DNA of 64,000 nt from Halorussus salinisoli. GTDB taxonomy: Archaea; Halobacteriota; Halobacteria; Halobacteriales; Haladaptataceae. The position numbers were made by a program, and so were the translations under genes. The DNA is taken from contig SZNP01000001.1 in assembly GCA_005239435.1 (NCBI GenBank), positions 186,001-250,000 of the forward strand, written 5' to 3'. Below are positions 8,404-17,002 of the stretch, piece after piece (the stretch's first letter is position 1; each line of letters starts with the position of its first letter). The notes under the pieces were generated by a model that searched no databases, was not told where the DNA came from, and saw only the letters and a program-made list of their open reading frames with translations.

Positions 8404-9546
8404 TCACAGCAACCCCTTGGCGGTCAGCCAGTACGACTCGTTGTACGAGAGCTTCGCCCAGTGGATGAACCGCGACGGGTCGGGCAGACTCGGCTGTTCG
8501 CCGTAGTTGAACTTCACGAACGTCGCCTCGTCCATGCCCGTCTCGATGAAGCACACCGTCTTGCCGTCGTAGCGCGCGGTCGGGGTCCGACCCCGGACCC
8601 TGCTGGCGATGCGGTCGGCGACGACGCCCGCCTCGAAGTGGGCGACGCTCCCGGCCTTGCTGGTCGGCACGTCGGCGCTGTCGCCGAGGACGTACACGTC
8701 GTCGGCGCGCTCGGATTCGAGGGTGTGGTTGTCCACGTCGGCCCAGCCGTCGTCGCCGAGTCCGGCCGCCGAAATCAGGTCGTCGCCGGTGTGAGGCGGG
8801 ATGGCGACGAGGAGGTCGTACTCCATCTCGGTGCCTTCGGCGGTCGAGACGACCTGCTCGTCGGGGTCCACTTCGGTCGCGTTGAAGAACGTCTCGACCG
8901 CGATGTCGCGGTCATCGAGTCGCGGGGTAGCCCACTCGGCGATGGACTCGAGCCCGTGCGCCCGGCCGATGGGATAGGTGTAGGTGATGTCCACGTCCTC
9001 GCGTCGGCCCTGCTTGCGAAGCCAGTCGTCGGCCATGAAGACGAATTCGAGCGGTGCGGCCGGGCACATGTGCGGCGTGCCGACGACGCTCAGGACGAGG
9101 TGGCCCTCCTCGAAACTTGCGAGTTCGGCCCGGAGGGTTTCGGTACCGTCGGGATTGTAGAAGTGGTGACCGCCCTCCTTCAGGCCGGGCGTCTCCTCGG
9201 GCACGACGCTGGCCCCGGTGGCGATGGCGAGGTGGTCGTAGCCCAACCTCTTCCCGTCCCGTCGCTCGATTCGCTTCGCCTCGGCGTCCACGTCCACGAC
9301 GCGGTCGACGTGCAGGTCCACGCGGTCGTCCAGTAGTTCCGAAAGCGGTCGCCGGGCGTCGGCGACCTCGCGCTCGCCGAACGCGACGTAGAGGAACGTC
9401 GGTTTGTACGTGTGGTTCGGGTCGTCGGTGACGAGTTTCACGGCGACCTCCCCGGCGTCGATTTCGGACGCGAGGTCCTCCGCGAGTCGGTTGGCGAGGA
9501 CTGTGCCACCGGTGCCACCACCCACGACGACGATGGTTTCGGTCAT
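8404..9546 (-). CDS. sqr: sulfide:quinone oxidoreductase-family flavoprotein
   Basis: The 380-residue flavoprotein begins with an FAD-binding VVVGGGTGGTVLANRLA (residues 6-19) and has a second dinucleotide region ending LAIATGASVVPE. A C-terminal FAD-contact YVLGDSADVPTSKAGS follows. It contains only two cysteines, C161 (HMCPAAPLE) and C332 (VCFIETG). These match the redox pair of SQR enzymes, which oxidise sulfide to sulfane sulfur with electrons passing to quinone. ATG 9546 overlaps the tusA stop by four bases, and starts further upstream are excluded by the fold. An NADH dehydrogenase role is less likely. Confidence 0.88.
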   Translation of the reverse strand: MTETIVVVGGGTGGTVLANRLAEDLASEIDAGEVAVKLVTDDPNHTYKPTFLYVAFGEREVADARRPLSELLDDRVDLHVDRVVDVDAEAKRIERRDGKRLGYDHLAIATGASVVPEETPGLKEGGHHFYNPDGTETLRAELASFEEGHLVLSVVGTPHMCPAAPLEFVFMADDWLRKQGRREDVDITYTYPIGRAHGLESIAEWATPRLDDRDIAVETFFNATEVDPDEQVVSTAEGTEMEYDLLVAIPPHTGDDLISAAGLGDDGWADVDNHTLESERADDVYVLGDSADVPTSKAGSVAHFEAGVVADRIASRVRGRTPTARYDGKTVCFIETGMDEATFVKFNYGEQPSLPDPSRFIHWAKLSYNESYWLTAKGLL

Positions 9547-9785
9547 GATTTCCTCACGTAGATGCTCCAGTAGTCGCCCCGGTCCACGGTGTCGAGCAGT
9601 TCGTGTCCGGCCTTCTCGACCCACGCCGGAACGTCGTCCTTCGACCCGCTGTCCGTGGTCTGGAGTTCGTACACGGTTCCCGGTTCACCGCTCTCGACCT
9701 TCCCGATGAGGTCCATCATCGGACCCGGACAGGTCGCCTCGCGGGCGTCTATCGTCACGTCTGCCTCGATTGTCGTCTCGGTCAT
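9543..9785 (-). CDS. tusA: TusA-family sulfurtransferase
   Basis: This 80-residue TusA-fold protein carries the catalytic cysteine C19 in EATCPGPMMDL. The remainder shows the family's single-domain pattern (GTVYELQTTD, VPAWVEKAGHELL). TusA proteins carry sulfur as a persulfide between enzymes. Leading an operon with an SQR-type oxidoreductase and DUF1641, it is a good candidate to accept or deliver sulfane sulfur from sulfide oxidation. A taataatattg-like AT patch upstream may be the promoter. Confidence 0.92.
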   Translation of the reverse strand: MTETTIEADVTIDAREATCPGPMMDLIGKVESGEPGTVYELQTTDSGSKDDVPAWVEKAGHELLDTVDRGDYWSIYVRKS

Positions 9786-9904
9786 GGGTTTCCTCGTTCG
9801 AACGGACGGACTCCCCTGGAATAATATTGTGCTCTAGTTCCAAGATTGTGGGAATCCGAATCTTCGGGCCCGAACGCCCGCCGGAACCGGAAGATAGCGT
9901 GCCG

Positions 9905-10894
9905 TCAACCGAGGTCGTAGTAGTCGGTGAACACCTCGACGGTCTCCTTGAACAGCGCGAGGATGATGGGACCGACGAAGATGCCGATAGCGCCGAGGAA
10001 GTAGGCCGCGCCGAACACCCCGAGGAGGATGACGCCCGAGTGGAGTGACGACTCCTTGTCGATGACCAGCGCCCGGAGGTAGTCGTCGGTGACCGCGACC
10101 ACCGTCATCCCGTAGATGACCAGCAACACGGCCCCGAGAACTCGGCCGTTCACCGCGAGATAGATGGTCGCACCGCCGAGTACCGGAGCGACGCCGACGA
10201 TGGGCACCATCGCCAGAAACATCATCACCACGGTCCAGAACGCCGCGTTCGGAACTCCGAGCGCGAACAGGCCGAGGCCGGACACGAACCCCTGAATGGA
10301 GGCGACGAAGACGTGACCCTTCAACACCGCCCACGTCGCCTCCTCGGCCTCGGCGTAGAGGTCGTCCTGCACCGCCCGCGGAAGCGGGGTGACGTTCTTG
10401 GCCCATCTGACCAGCGTGTCGCCGTCCTTGAGCAGGTAGTAGAGCAGAAAGAGGAGCAGGAGGAGGCCCAGCGTGAAGTGAACCCCGGCGCTCGCCAGTC
10501 CGGAACTCCGCTCGGCGAGCGCGGAGGTGAAACTCCCGAAAAGTTGGTCGAAGCGCCCGCCGATTTGGACGCCGATTACGCGTTCGACGATTCGCTCGAC
10601 GGACTGGTACGTCGGCAGTTCGCTCACGCTGGTCGGGAGTTCGCCCACGTCGGCGAGCGCGACTCGCAGGAACAGTCCGACCGGACCGACGAAGAGTACG
10701 ACAGTCAGAGTGACGAGCGTGAGCGCCGAGAGTCGCGACCCGATTTCGGGGGCGAGACGCCGCTGGGCAGGCCTGAGGACGAACGCCAACAGCATCGCTC
10801 CGAGGACGTAGGTGAGGAACGGTCTGACGACGAGAAACGACAGCCATGCGAGTACCCCGACCAGAACGGCGGCGAACGCGGTCCGCGCCTTCAT
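9905..10894 (-). CDS. AI-2E family transporter
   Basis: The 329-residue protein has about eight membrane helices. It begins with a hydrophobic pair around AFAAVLVGVLAWLSFLVVRPFL and ends with the family's long C-terminal block (VFGAAYFLGAIGIFVGPII). The domain between contains LLFLLYYLLKDGD and LGLFALGVPNAAFWTVVM. AI-2E family members export small molecules or exchange Na+/H+; the substrate here is unknown. ATG 10894 (MKARTAF) is chosen because the first helix begins there. The gene stands alone. Confidence 0.88.
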   Translation of the reverse strand: MKARTAFAAVLVGVLAWLSFLVVRPFLTYVLGAMLLAFVLRPAQRRLAPEIGSRLSALTLVTLTVVLFVGPVGLFLRVALADVGELPTSVSELPTYQSVERIVERVIGVQIGGRFDQLFGSFTSALAERSSGLASAGVHFTLGLLLLLFLLYYLLKDGDTLVRWAKNVTPLPRAVQDDLYAEAEEATWAVLKGHVFVASIQGFVSGLGLFALGVPNAAFWTVVMMFLAMVPIVGVAPVLGGATIYLAVNGRVLGAVLLVIYGMTVVAVTDDYLRALVIDKESSLHSGVILLGVFGAAYFLGAIGIFVGPIILALFKETVEVFTDYYDLG

Positions 10895-11097
10895 ACCTCC
10901 GACTAGAGACTTCCGGAGTGTAAAGTCCAAGCGGCCGAAGCGGAGGGTAGCGGTCGGTTTCGCGCGGTTCGGCGTCGGCATCGTCGAGCTCGTTACGAAA
11001 GAATGGAGAACATCCGGATAGAAATTATAATTATTGCTAAGAGAAACGTTTTGAATCCCAATTACACGCGAAGCGAAGGAAAGAGGTTGGACGTCGT

Positions 11098-12132
11098 TTA
11101 CTCGGGCTTCAGACCGGCGTCTTCGACGCGCATGACGGCCTCGCCGTCCGCGAGGTTGGGCGCGTCCACGAGGCGGACGATACGCTTGTCGCCCTTCGAC
11201 TTCCGGAGGTAGATGCGGAACGTGGACTTGTGGCCCAGGATGTTACCACCGATTGGCTGAGTCGGGTCGCCGAAGAACGAGTCGGGGTTCGACGCGACCT
11301 GATTCGTCACGACGACCGCGGTGTTGTGGAGGTTGCCCACCTTGTCGAGGTCGTGGAGGTGCTTGTTGAGTTTCTGCTGGCGCTCGGCGAGTTCGCCACG
11401 GCCGACGTACTCGGCGCGGAAGTGAGCCGTGAGCGAGTCCACGCAGAGCAGGCGGACGGGATACTCGTCGTCCTGGGTCTCGTTGGCGAGTTCCTCGGCC
11501 TTCTCGGCGAGGAGCATCTGGTGGTTGGAGTTGAACGCCTTGGCGACGTGGATCTTGTCGAGGAAGTCCTCCACGAGTTCCTCCATTGCCTCGTCTTCGT
11601 CGGGCGTGCCCTCGATTTCGCGCTCGTCCATCGCGGCCTGAATGGCCTCGTCGGGCAGGCCTTTGACCATGTCGTCGATACGCTCTGGTCGGAACGTGTC
11701 CTCGCTGTCCACGAACATGGCGCTCCCGCCGAGACCGCCGTGTTCGCGCGGAAGCTGGACGTTCACCGCGAGCTGGTGGGTTACCTGCGACTTCCCGGCA
11801 CCGAACTCGCCGTACACCTCGGTGATCGACTGGGTTTCGACGCCGCCGCCCAGCAGGTCGTCAACCTCGTCGATCTTCCACTTGAGCTTCCCTATCTTCT
11901 CGCGGCGCTCCAGCACGGCCGCTCCGGTCTCGAACCCGCCCACGTCGGCGGCCTCGCGGGCCGCCTGAACGATGTCGGAGGCGGTCGAATCGCCCACGTC
12001 GGCAGTGTTGGAGAGTTCGCTAGGGGCCGCGACTGCGAGGCCCTCGTAGGAGTCGAAGCCTGCGTCTCGGAGCTTTTCCGCCGTCGCCGGACCGACGCCC
12101 GGCAGTTCTTCGAGGTCTGCGTCTGCTGCCAT
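11098..12132 (-). CDS. radA: DNA repair and recombination protein RadA
   Basis: The 344-residue archaeal RadA recombinase has an N-terminal helix-hairpin-helix domain ([12 protein letters not shown], residues 10-21) and the linker motif FETG. The Walker A is GEFGAGKS (108-115) and the Walker B is [12 protein letters not shown]. The DNA-binding loop ends in [16 protein letters not shown]. No intein interrupts the gene. RadA forms filaments on single-stranded DNA and drives strand exchange. A clear TATA element lies 30 bp upstream. Confidence 0.98.
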   Translation of the reverse strand: MAADADLEELPGVGPATAEKLRDAGFDSYEGLAVAAPSELSNTADVGDSTASDIVQAAREAADVGGFETGAAVLERREKIGKLKWKIDEVDDLLGGGVETQSITEVYGEFGAGKSQVTHQLAVNVQLPREHGGLGGSAMFVDSEDTFRPERIDDMVKGLPDEAIQAAMDEREIEGTPDEDEAMEELVEDFLDKIHVAKAFNSNHQMLLAEKAEELANETQDDEYPVRLLCVDSLTAHFRAEYVGRGELAERQQKLNKHLHDLDKVGNLHNTAVVVTNQVASNPDSFFGDPTQPIGGNILGHKSTFRIYLRKSKGDKRIVRLVDAPNLADGEAVMRVEDAGLKPE

Positions 12133-12155
12133 CGTATGCCTGCCTTGTGCTCCAT

Positions 12156-12168
12156 GGGTTATAAACCC
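12156..12168 (-). promoter_or_regulatory. radA TATA box inside a perfect palindrome
   Basis: The sequence GGGTT-ATA-AACCC is a perfect inverted repeat. It contains the tttata of the radA promoter, centred about 30 bp upstream of the ATG. The palindrome could also bind a regulator, but that is inference. Confidence 0.5.
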
Positions 12169-12273
12169 CAGTTAACACCAAACTGAAAGTGAAAATGTGG
12201 GACGGGAGCGGGGTGGTGACGTTCGTCTGACGGGGTTTAAAATGAGAAGAGTCGGAGTGCCGTCGGTCCCGCG

Positions 12274-12879
12274 CTACTCCCACGGGTGCCGGCCGGGAGA
12301 GTCGGGCAGGAGCGCGTACCAGTACTCTTTGTTCGCCTCGATGTCGAGTTCGCCGTCGAGGTTACTCTCCAGTTTGAACTCGGCGCTGGAGTCGCGGTCG
12401 TCGGTCCCCTTCGGCACGAGGGGGTAGTACGCCCCGCGACGGAACGAGTAGACCCAGTAGGCCTTCTGTCCGTCGCGTTCGAAGGCGAAGAGGGCCGCGA
12501 GGAGTCTGGACCCGTAGCCGCGCTCCATCAGCGTGTCGGCGGCGAAGTTGAGGCTGGTCACGAGGTCCTCGAAGTCGGAATCCCGGAGGACGACCCACGA
12601 GTAGCCGTAGTCGTCGGTGCGGGCCTCGGTCTCGGTGCCGGTCTCCTCCGCGCCGACTTCCAGAATCTCGTGGACCTCCTCGACGGCGTCGGAGAAGTCG
12701 GCGCTATCGACCTCCGAGAAGCAGAGCGCCGCTTCGCCGACCGCCTCGTAGCCCAGTTCGGCCTCCATCGTGATGTACGCGGTGCTCATCCCGAACAGGT
12801 CCTCGGGGTCGGCCTTTCTGGTGGCGTCGGCCTCGGCCCGGATGCCCAGCACTTCCCGCAGTCCGTCGAGCAGTCCCAT
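12274..12879 (-). CDS. pspAB: PspA-associated protein PspAB
   Basis: The 201-residue protein matches the haloarchaeal PspAB family. It begins MGLLDGLREVLGIR, has an ITMEAELGYEAVGEAALCF core and a C-terminal EANKEYWYALLPDSPG. It is soluble and acidic. PspAB is linked by genome context to the PspA membrane-stress response and often neighbours htpX, as here, where only a lipoprotein gene intervenes. Its biochemical role is not established. Confidence 0.85.
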   Translation of the reverse strand: MGLLDGLREVLGIRAEADATRKADPEDLFGMSTAYITMEAELGYEAVGEAALCFSEVDSADFSDAVEEVHEILEVGAEETGTETEARTDDYGYSWVVLRDSDFEDLVTSLNFAADTLMERGYGSRLLAALFAFERDGQKAYWVYSFRRGAYYPLVPKGTDDRDSSAEFKLESNLDGELDIEANKEYWYALLPDSPGRHPWE

Positions 12880-12915
12880 GTCTCTCCCTTCGGGTTCTCG
12901 GATAAAAAGGGTCGG

Positions 12916-13788
12916 CTACGGGACCGAGACGCTCATCGACGCCCGGTAGTACGCTCCGTCGTACTCGACGTAGGTGCCGAGCGACCCGTCGGGGAGTTCG
13001 CCGCTCCCGAGTCGTTCGAGTAGGCTCCGGAACTCGTCGGAAATCGGGTCGAACTCCGAGTAGTAGTCCTCGCTGGCTTTCCGCAGCATCTCCTCTTGTT
13101 CGGCGGTGAGGTCGGACGGGCGGAAGGTCGCAGTCACCACGGTCTCGGCGGCGCGTCGCTCGAACGCCGCGTCCGAGGTCGCCACCTGCTCCAGCGCGTA
13201 GGTGTACTCGGTTTCGGTGACGGTCCGCTCCTCGACAGCGAGGCGGACGTACCGCTCGCGGTATTTCAGGTACTCGTGTTCCGGTTCGGGGAGTAGTTCG
13301 GTCTCGCTCGCGTCACGACGAAGCACGTAGAACTCTCCCTCGTCGCCGGCGGTGGCGAGAGCGAACTTGACCGCTCGGCGGTCGCTGTGGATGTACCGGT
13401 CGATATCGACCGCCGATTCGACTTCGCTGGCGTCCACGTACTCCCCACGGAGCGTCGGCCGGGACAGGGATTTCTCACCCGTCTTCTCGACGCTGACCCG
13501 GTAGTAGACGCCCTCGTACTCGACGTACGCGCCGTCCTCTATCGGTCGATGACCGTAGACCCAGGCGTCTTCGTCTCCATCGACGGCGTTGGCGACCAGT
13601 CGTCGCTGTTCGGGCGCGTAGTCGTCCGCACCGAGGGCGGCCGCTTCGGCGAGACCGCCGGGACCGACCGAATCGAGCGACAGGTCGTAGCTTCGGCTGC
13701 CGTTTCCCGCGCCGAACAGGACGCATCCCGGGAGGGAAGCGACGCCGAGGAAACTCACGGTAGTGCGACAGAACCCGCGTCTGTTCAT
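12916..13788 (-). CDS. Tat-exported lipoprotein with an internal repeat
   Basis: The 290-residue protein begins MNRRGFCRTTVSFLGVASLPGC, with a twin-arginine pair at residues 3-4 and a lipobox LPGC whose Cys22 would be lipid-modified. The mature part contains two clear copies of a YVEY(D/E)G-YYR motif, near residue 88 and near residue 275. A degenerate one (YLKYRERYVRLAVEE) lies in the middle, suggesting a duplicated extracellular beta domain. It sits between pspAB and htpX on the same strand, so an envelope-stress role is possible. I recognise no named family. Confidence 0.75.
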   Translation of the reverse strand: MNRRGFCRTTVSFLGVASLPGCVLFGAGNGSRSYDLSLDSVGPGGLAEAAALGADDYAPEQRRLVANAVDGDEDAWVYGHRPIEDGAYVEYEGVYYRVSVEKTGEKSLSRPTLRGEYVDASEVESAVDIDRYIHSDRRAVKFALATAGDEGEFYVLRRDASETELLPEPEHEYLKYRERYVRLAVEERTVTETEYTYALEQVATSDAAFERRAAETVVTATFRPSDLTAEQEEMLRKASEDYYSEFDPISDEFRSLLERLGSGELPDGSLGTYVEYDGAYYRASMSVSVP

Positions 13789-13834
13789 GCAGTCGAACAG
13801 CGAACGAGAAAGTGAATACTTTGTGTACCGCCGC

Positions 13835-14695
13835 CTACATCTCGCGTTCGAGTTCCCGGAGGCGCTCGACGCGCTTCTCCGTGCTCGGATGCGTGCTGAA
13901 CACCTTGCCGATGAAGTCGCTCTTGACGGGGATGATGAAGAAGGCGTTCATCTCGGACTGCTCGCGGAAGTCCTCCTTCGGAACCTTGCTCATCCCGCTG
14001 TCGATGGTCATCAGCGCGGAGGCCAGCGCCGAGGGCTTGCCCGTGATGGTCGCACCGCCGCGGTCGGCCGCGAACTCGCGGTAGCGCGAGAGCGCCCGGA
14101 TGAGCAGGAAACTGATTATCCAGACCACCAGCGACGCGACGATGGCGACCCAGACGGGGGCCTGATTCCGGCCGCGATCGCCGCCGAACCACCAGCCCCA
14201 CCGGACCACGAGGAACGCGATGGTCGAGAGGAACGACGCGATGGTCATCACCATCATGTCGCGATTCTTGACGTGGGCGAGTTCGTGGGCCAGCACGCCT
14301 TCCAACTCGTCCTTGTCGAGCGTCTTCATCAGACCCGTCGTCACCGCGACTGCGGCGTTCTTCTGCGAGCGCCCGGTGGCGAAGGCGTTGGGAACGCGAC
14401 TGTCCACCACGGCCACCTTCGGTTTCGGCAGGTCGGCCTGCTGGGAGAGTCGGCCGAGCGTTCGATGGAGTTCGGGATACTCGTCCTCGCTGACCTCCTT
14501 CGCACCCATGCTCCAGAGGGCCAGTTTGTCGCTGAAGAAGAACTGGCCGAGCGAGAACGCGCCCATCACCAGCACTATTCCGAGTAGGCTCGCGTACTGG
14601 GAGAGGATGGCGATAAAGACGATGTACAGCACGAACAGCAGGAACATCGTCAGGGCCATCCGGCCTCGTAGCCCCCAGTCTGCTTTCCATTTCAT
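13835..14695 (-). CDS. htpX: zinc metalloprotease HtpX
   Basis: The 286-residue M48 membrane protease has two N-terminal helices (about 13-32 and 36-54). The zinc motif HELAH lies at residues 137-141, two more helices follow, and the third zinc ligand Glu is in YREFAADRGGA near residue 207. The catalytic domain faces the cytoplasm and degrades damaged membrane proteins. ATG 14695 (MKWKADWGLRGR) matches archaeal HtpX; upstream codons would add unrelated sequence. It heads a group with a lipoprotein and pspAB. Confidence 0.95.
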   Translation of the reverse strand: MKWKADWGLRGRMALTMFLLFVLYIVFIAILSQYASLLGIVLVMGAFSLGQFFFSDKLALWSMGAKEVSEDEYPELHRTLGRLSQQADLPKPKVAVVDSRVPNAFATGRSQKNAAVAVTTGLMKTLDKDELEGVLAHELAHVKNRDMMVMTIASFLSTIAFLVVRWGWWFGGDRGRNQAPVWVAIVASLVVWIISFLLIRALSRYREFAADRGGATITGKPSALASALMTIDSGMSKVPKEDFREQSEMNAFFIIPVKSDFIGKVFSTHPSTEKRVERLRELEREM

Positions 14696-14821
14696 GTACG
14701 ACCCTAGGGGTTCACCGTTTTTAAACGTTCGTCGCCCCCGACCTCCGGACTGCACCGCCATCGGCGGTCGGTTCCGTCCACGCAGAATCTACTTGGTCCT
14801 CCCCGCTGTCAGTTTCTCGTA

Positions 14822-15580
14822 GTGTCTCACCAGTCGACCAACCCGGTCCGGCGGGTCGGGGTCGCCACCGGACTCACCGTTCTCGGGGTCCTCTTCAGCG
14901 TCTTGCTGTCGATTCCGGCGCTCGCGGTGTCGCTGAACGCACTTGCGCAGTTCACGCTCGCGCTCGTCCTCTCCGAACTGGGGTTCGTCGCGGCCGCGCT
15001 CCTGTTCCTCCGCGCGACCGACCAGGGCCTCGACTACCTCCGCGTCCGGATTCCGGACTCGCGTGCGCTCGGGTTCGTGGTCGCCGGGACCGTCGCGCTG
15101 TTCGTCTACCGACTCGTCGCCATTCTGACCGCGCAGGCCGTCGGTCTCCCGCTTGCGGGCAACTCCGTCACGCAACTCGCTGAGGAGGGCGTCCTGTCAA
15201 CACTGCTCCTGCTGGTCCCGCTCTCTATCCTCGTGGTCGGCCCGGCCGAGGAGTTGCTCTTCCGGGGAGTCATCCAGTCGTATCTCGACGGCGCGTTCTC
15301 ACGCGCGCCTGCGGTGGTTCTCACGAGCGTCCTCTTCGCGCTGGTCCACTTACCGACGACGTGGGTCGCCACCCCGAACCCCGTTGCGGTGTCGGTGACG
15401 CTCGTCATCCTGTTCGGTCTCTCGATTCTGCTCGGGTATCTGTACGCCTGGACCGACAATCTGGTCGTCCCGATTCTGGTTCACGGTCTCTACGACGCGC
15501 TGCTGTTCGGCTTGGCGTATCTGGTGTTGTCGTCGGACGTGTTACCTGACGGGTCTTCGATGGTCGCCCTGAACGTTTAG
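14822..15580 (+). CDS. CPBP-family intramembrane glutamic protease
   Basis: The 252-residue protein has about eight membrane helices and the three CPBP motifs: EELLFRGVIQ, FALVHLPTTW and LVHGLYDALLF. The family includes Rce1 and bacteriocin-immunity proteases, which cleave within the membrane. The frame starts with GTG (coding MSHQSTNPVRR). It is divergent from htpX with 126 bp between them, so two membrane-quality proteases share an intergenic region. The substrate is unknown. Confidence 0.9.
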   Translation: MSHQSTNPVRRVGVATGLTVLGVLFSVLLSIPALAVSLNALAQFTLALVLSELGFVAAALLFLRATDQGLDYLRVRIPDSRALGFVVAGTVALFVYRLVAILTAQAVGLPLAGNSVTQLAEEGVLSTLLLLVPLSILVVGPAEELLFRGVIQSYLDGAFSRAPAVVLTSVLFALVHLPTTWVATPNPVAVSVTLVILFGLSILLGYLYAWTDNLVVPILVHGLYDALLFGLAYLVLSSDVLPDGSSMVALNV

Positions 15581-15605
15581 GCCCGTCTGGTCGTACCCCG
15601 AGTCG

Positions 15606-16502
15606 ATGCCACAGCAAGCAATCGTCACGGGCGGTCTCGGACGCTCCGGCCAGTGGATAGTCGACCACCTCGCCGACGAGGGCTGGAAGGTGGTCTGCGT
15701 GGACCAGACCCATCCCGGGTGGGAAATCGACGCCCGCGACAATCTCGATTTTCGGGCCGCGGACCTCACCGACCGCGGGCAGACGCTCGACCTACTCGCC
15801 GAACTCGACCCCGACGCCGTGGTCCACTGGGCCGCCCTGCCCTCGCCGACGCGACACGCCGGAGGTCGGGTGTTCGAGACGAACGTGCTGGCGGCGTACA
15901 ACGTCCTCGTGGGCGCAGGCCGGGCGGGTGCGCGCGTCGCGTGGGCCTCCAGCGAGAGCGCCTACGGCTTCCCCTTCGCCGAGGAGAAGCGCCTGCCCGA
16001 CCGCCTGCCAATTCGGGAGGCCGACGCTCTGCGCCCGGAGGACCCCTACGGAACCTCGAAGGTCGTCGGCGAGGAGGTGGCCAAGATGGTCACGCGCCGG
16101 TTCGGGGTCTCGGTCGCCTCGATTCGACCGTCGTGGATTCAGTACCCCGGCGAGTACAACTGCGTCGAGGCCCGCGAGGACCTCGCGGCGGGCGCGGGCA
16201 ACTTCTGGTCCTACGTGGACGCTCGTGACGTGGCAGGCGTCGTCGCGGCCGCGCTGGACGCCGACTTCTCCGGTCACGAACCGTTCCACGCCGCGGCGGC
16301 GGACAACTATCTGGAGATGCCCATCGAGGATGCGCTCCAGGAGTACTTCGGCGAGGTGCCCGACGACTGCAACGTCTCGGGCGGCGAGTCGGCCCTTTCG
16401 GTGAGGAAGGCCGACGAAGTGCTGGACTGGGAACCGGACCACTCGTGGCGTGAGGCGGCCGACGAGGACGTAGTAGGCCCGGAGTTGACGCGTAACAGTT
16501 GA
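15606..16502 (+). CDS. NAD(P)-dependent epimerase/dehydratase (extended SDR)
   Basis: The 298-residue enzyme has a Rossmann motif TGGLGRSG (residues 8-15), an acidic NAD-preferring segment after the second strand, HWAALPSP, and the catalytic pair Y148/K152 in DPYGTSK. Extended SDRs epimerise or dehydrate nucleotide sugars or oxidise free sugars, and the exact substrate is not evident. It follows the CPBP gene by 25 bp. The last codons fall in a 14-bp tandem duplication that continues past the stop. Confidence 0.9.
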   Translation: MPQQAIVTGGLGRSGQWIVDHLADEGWKVVCVDQTHPGWEIDARDNLDFRAADLTDRGQTLDLLAELDPDAVVHWAALPSPTRHAGGRVFETNVLAAYNVLVGAGRAGARVAWASSESAYGFPFAEEKRLPDRLPIREADALRPEDPYGTSKVVGEEVAKMVTRRFGVSVASIRPSWIQYPGEYNCVEAREDLAAGAGNFWSYVDARDVAGVVAAALDADFSGHEPFHAAAADNYLEMPIEDALQEYFGEVPDDCNVSGGESALSVRKADEVLDWEPDHSWREAADEDVVGPELTRNS

Positions 16503-16512
16503 CGCGTAACGG
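16485..16512 (+). repeat. 14-bp tandem duplication at the 3' end of the SDR gene
   Basis: Units ttgacgcgtaacag (16485-16498) and ttgacgcgtaacgg (16499-16512) differ at one base. The stop codon TGA lies inside the second unit. Because 14 is not a multiple of three, the second unit is read in another frame, but the protein end is barely changed. Confidence 0.7.
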
Positions 16513-17002
16513 TTGAGTCCACTGTAGACCCCCGACCACCGTTTCCGATACGAGTCCGGAAGCGACGTCGTGCGACCGTATCGGCGCGGTTCACCGCGGT
16601 TCTCCGACTTCCCTTCTCGGCGACAACCGGGCGTTACCTCGGGGTACCGAACCGGGTTCGTCCCGTATCGGTCTCTTTACGCGTGAATAATCGGCTCGGG
16701 AACAGTTCACCCGGAAGCGGTCGTTCTCGGACGGGCTATCACCGAATCCGAGTTACGGTGTCCCCTACGGGGCTAGTCGTCCAACAATCACTTTTTCGCT
16801 GTCAACACGTCCTTGTTCCGTAGACGCATACCTGGACCCGGAGGGGTGGCGCGAACAGTGCGGCGATTACCGAAACTATAACGCGGTCGGATATTCAGAA
16901 ACGAGAAAGGGAACTGGACCGTTGCACGCCCGTAATTTCCGAGCAGTGTGTTGATACAAACGTTACTCTTCCTAACGATGATGCGGGTTGATGTAGAATA
17001 GC
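16503..17002. other. 500-bp non-coding region before the LVIVD gene
   Basis: No complete gene is visible. The region has lower GC and mixed codon-like composition. One frame over about 16824-16945 would encode a protein-like DPEGWREQCGDYRNYNAV stretch without a start codon, possibly a decayed gene end. The final 60 bases are AT-rich and should contain the promoter of the next gene. Confidence 0.4.
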
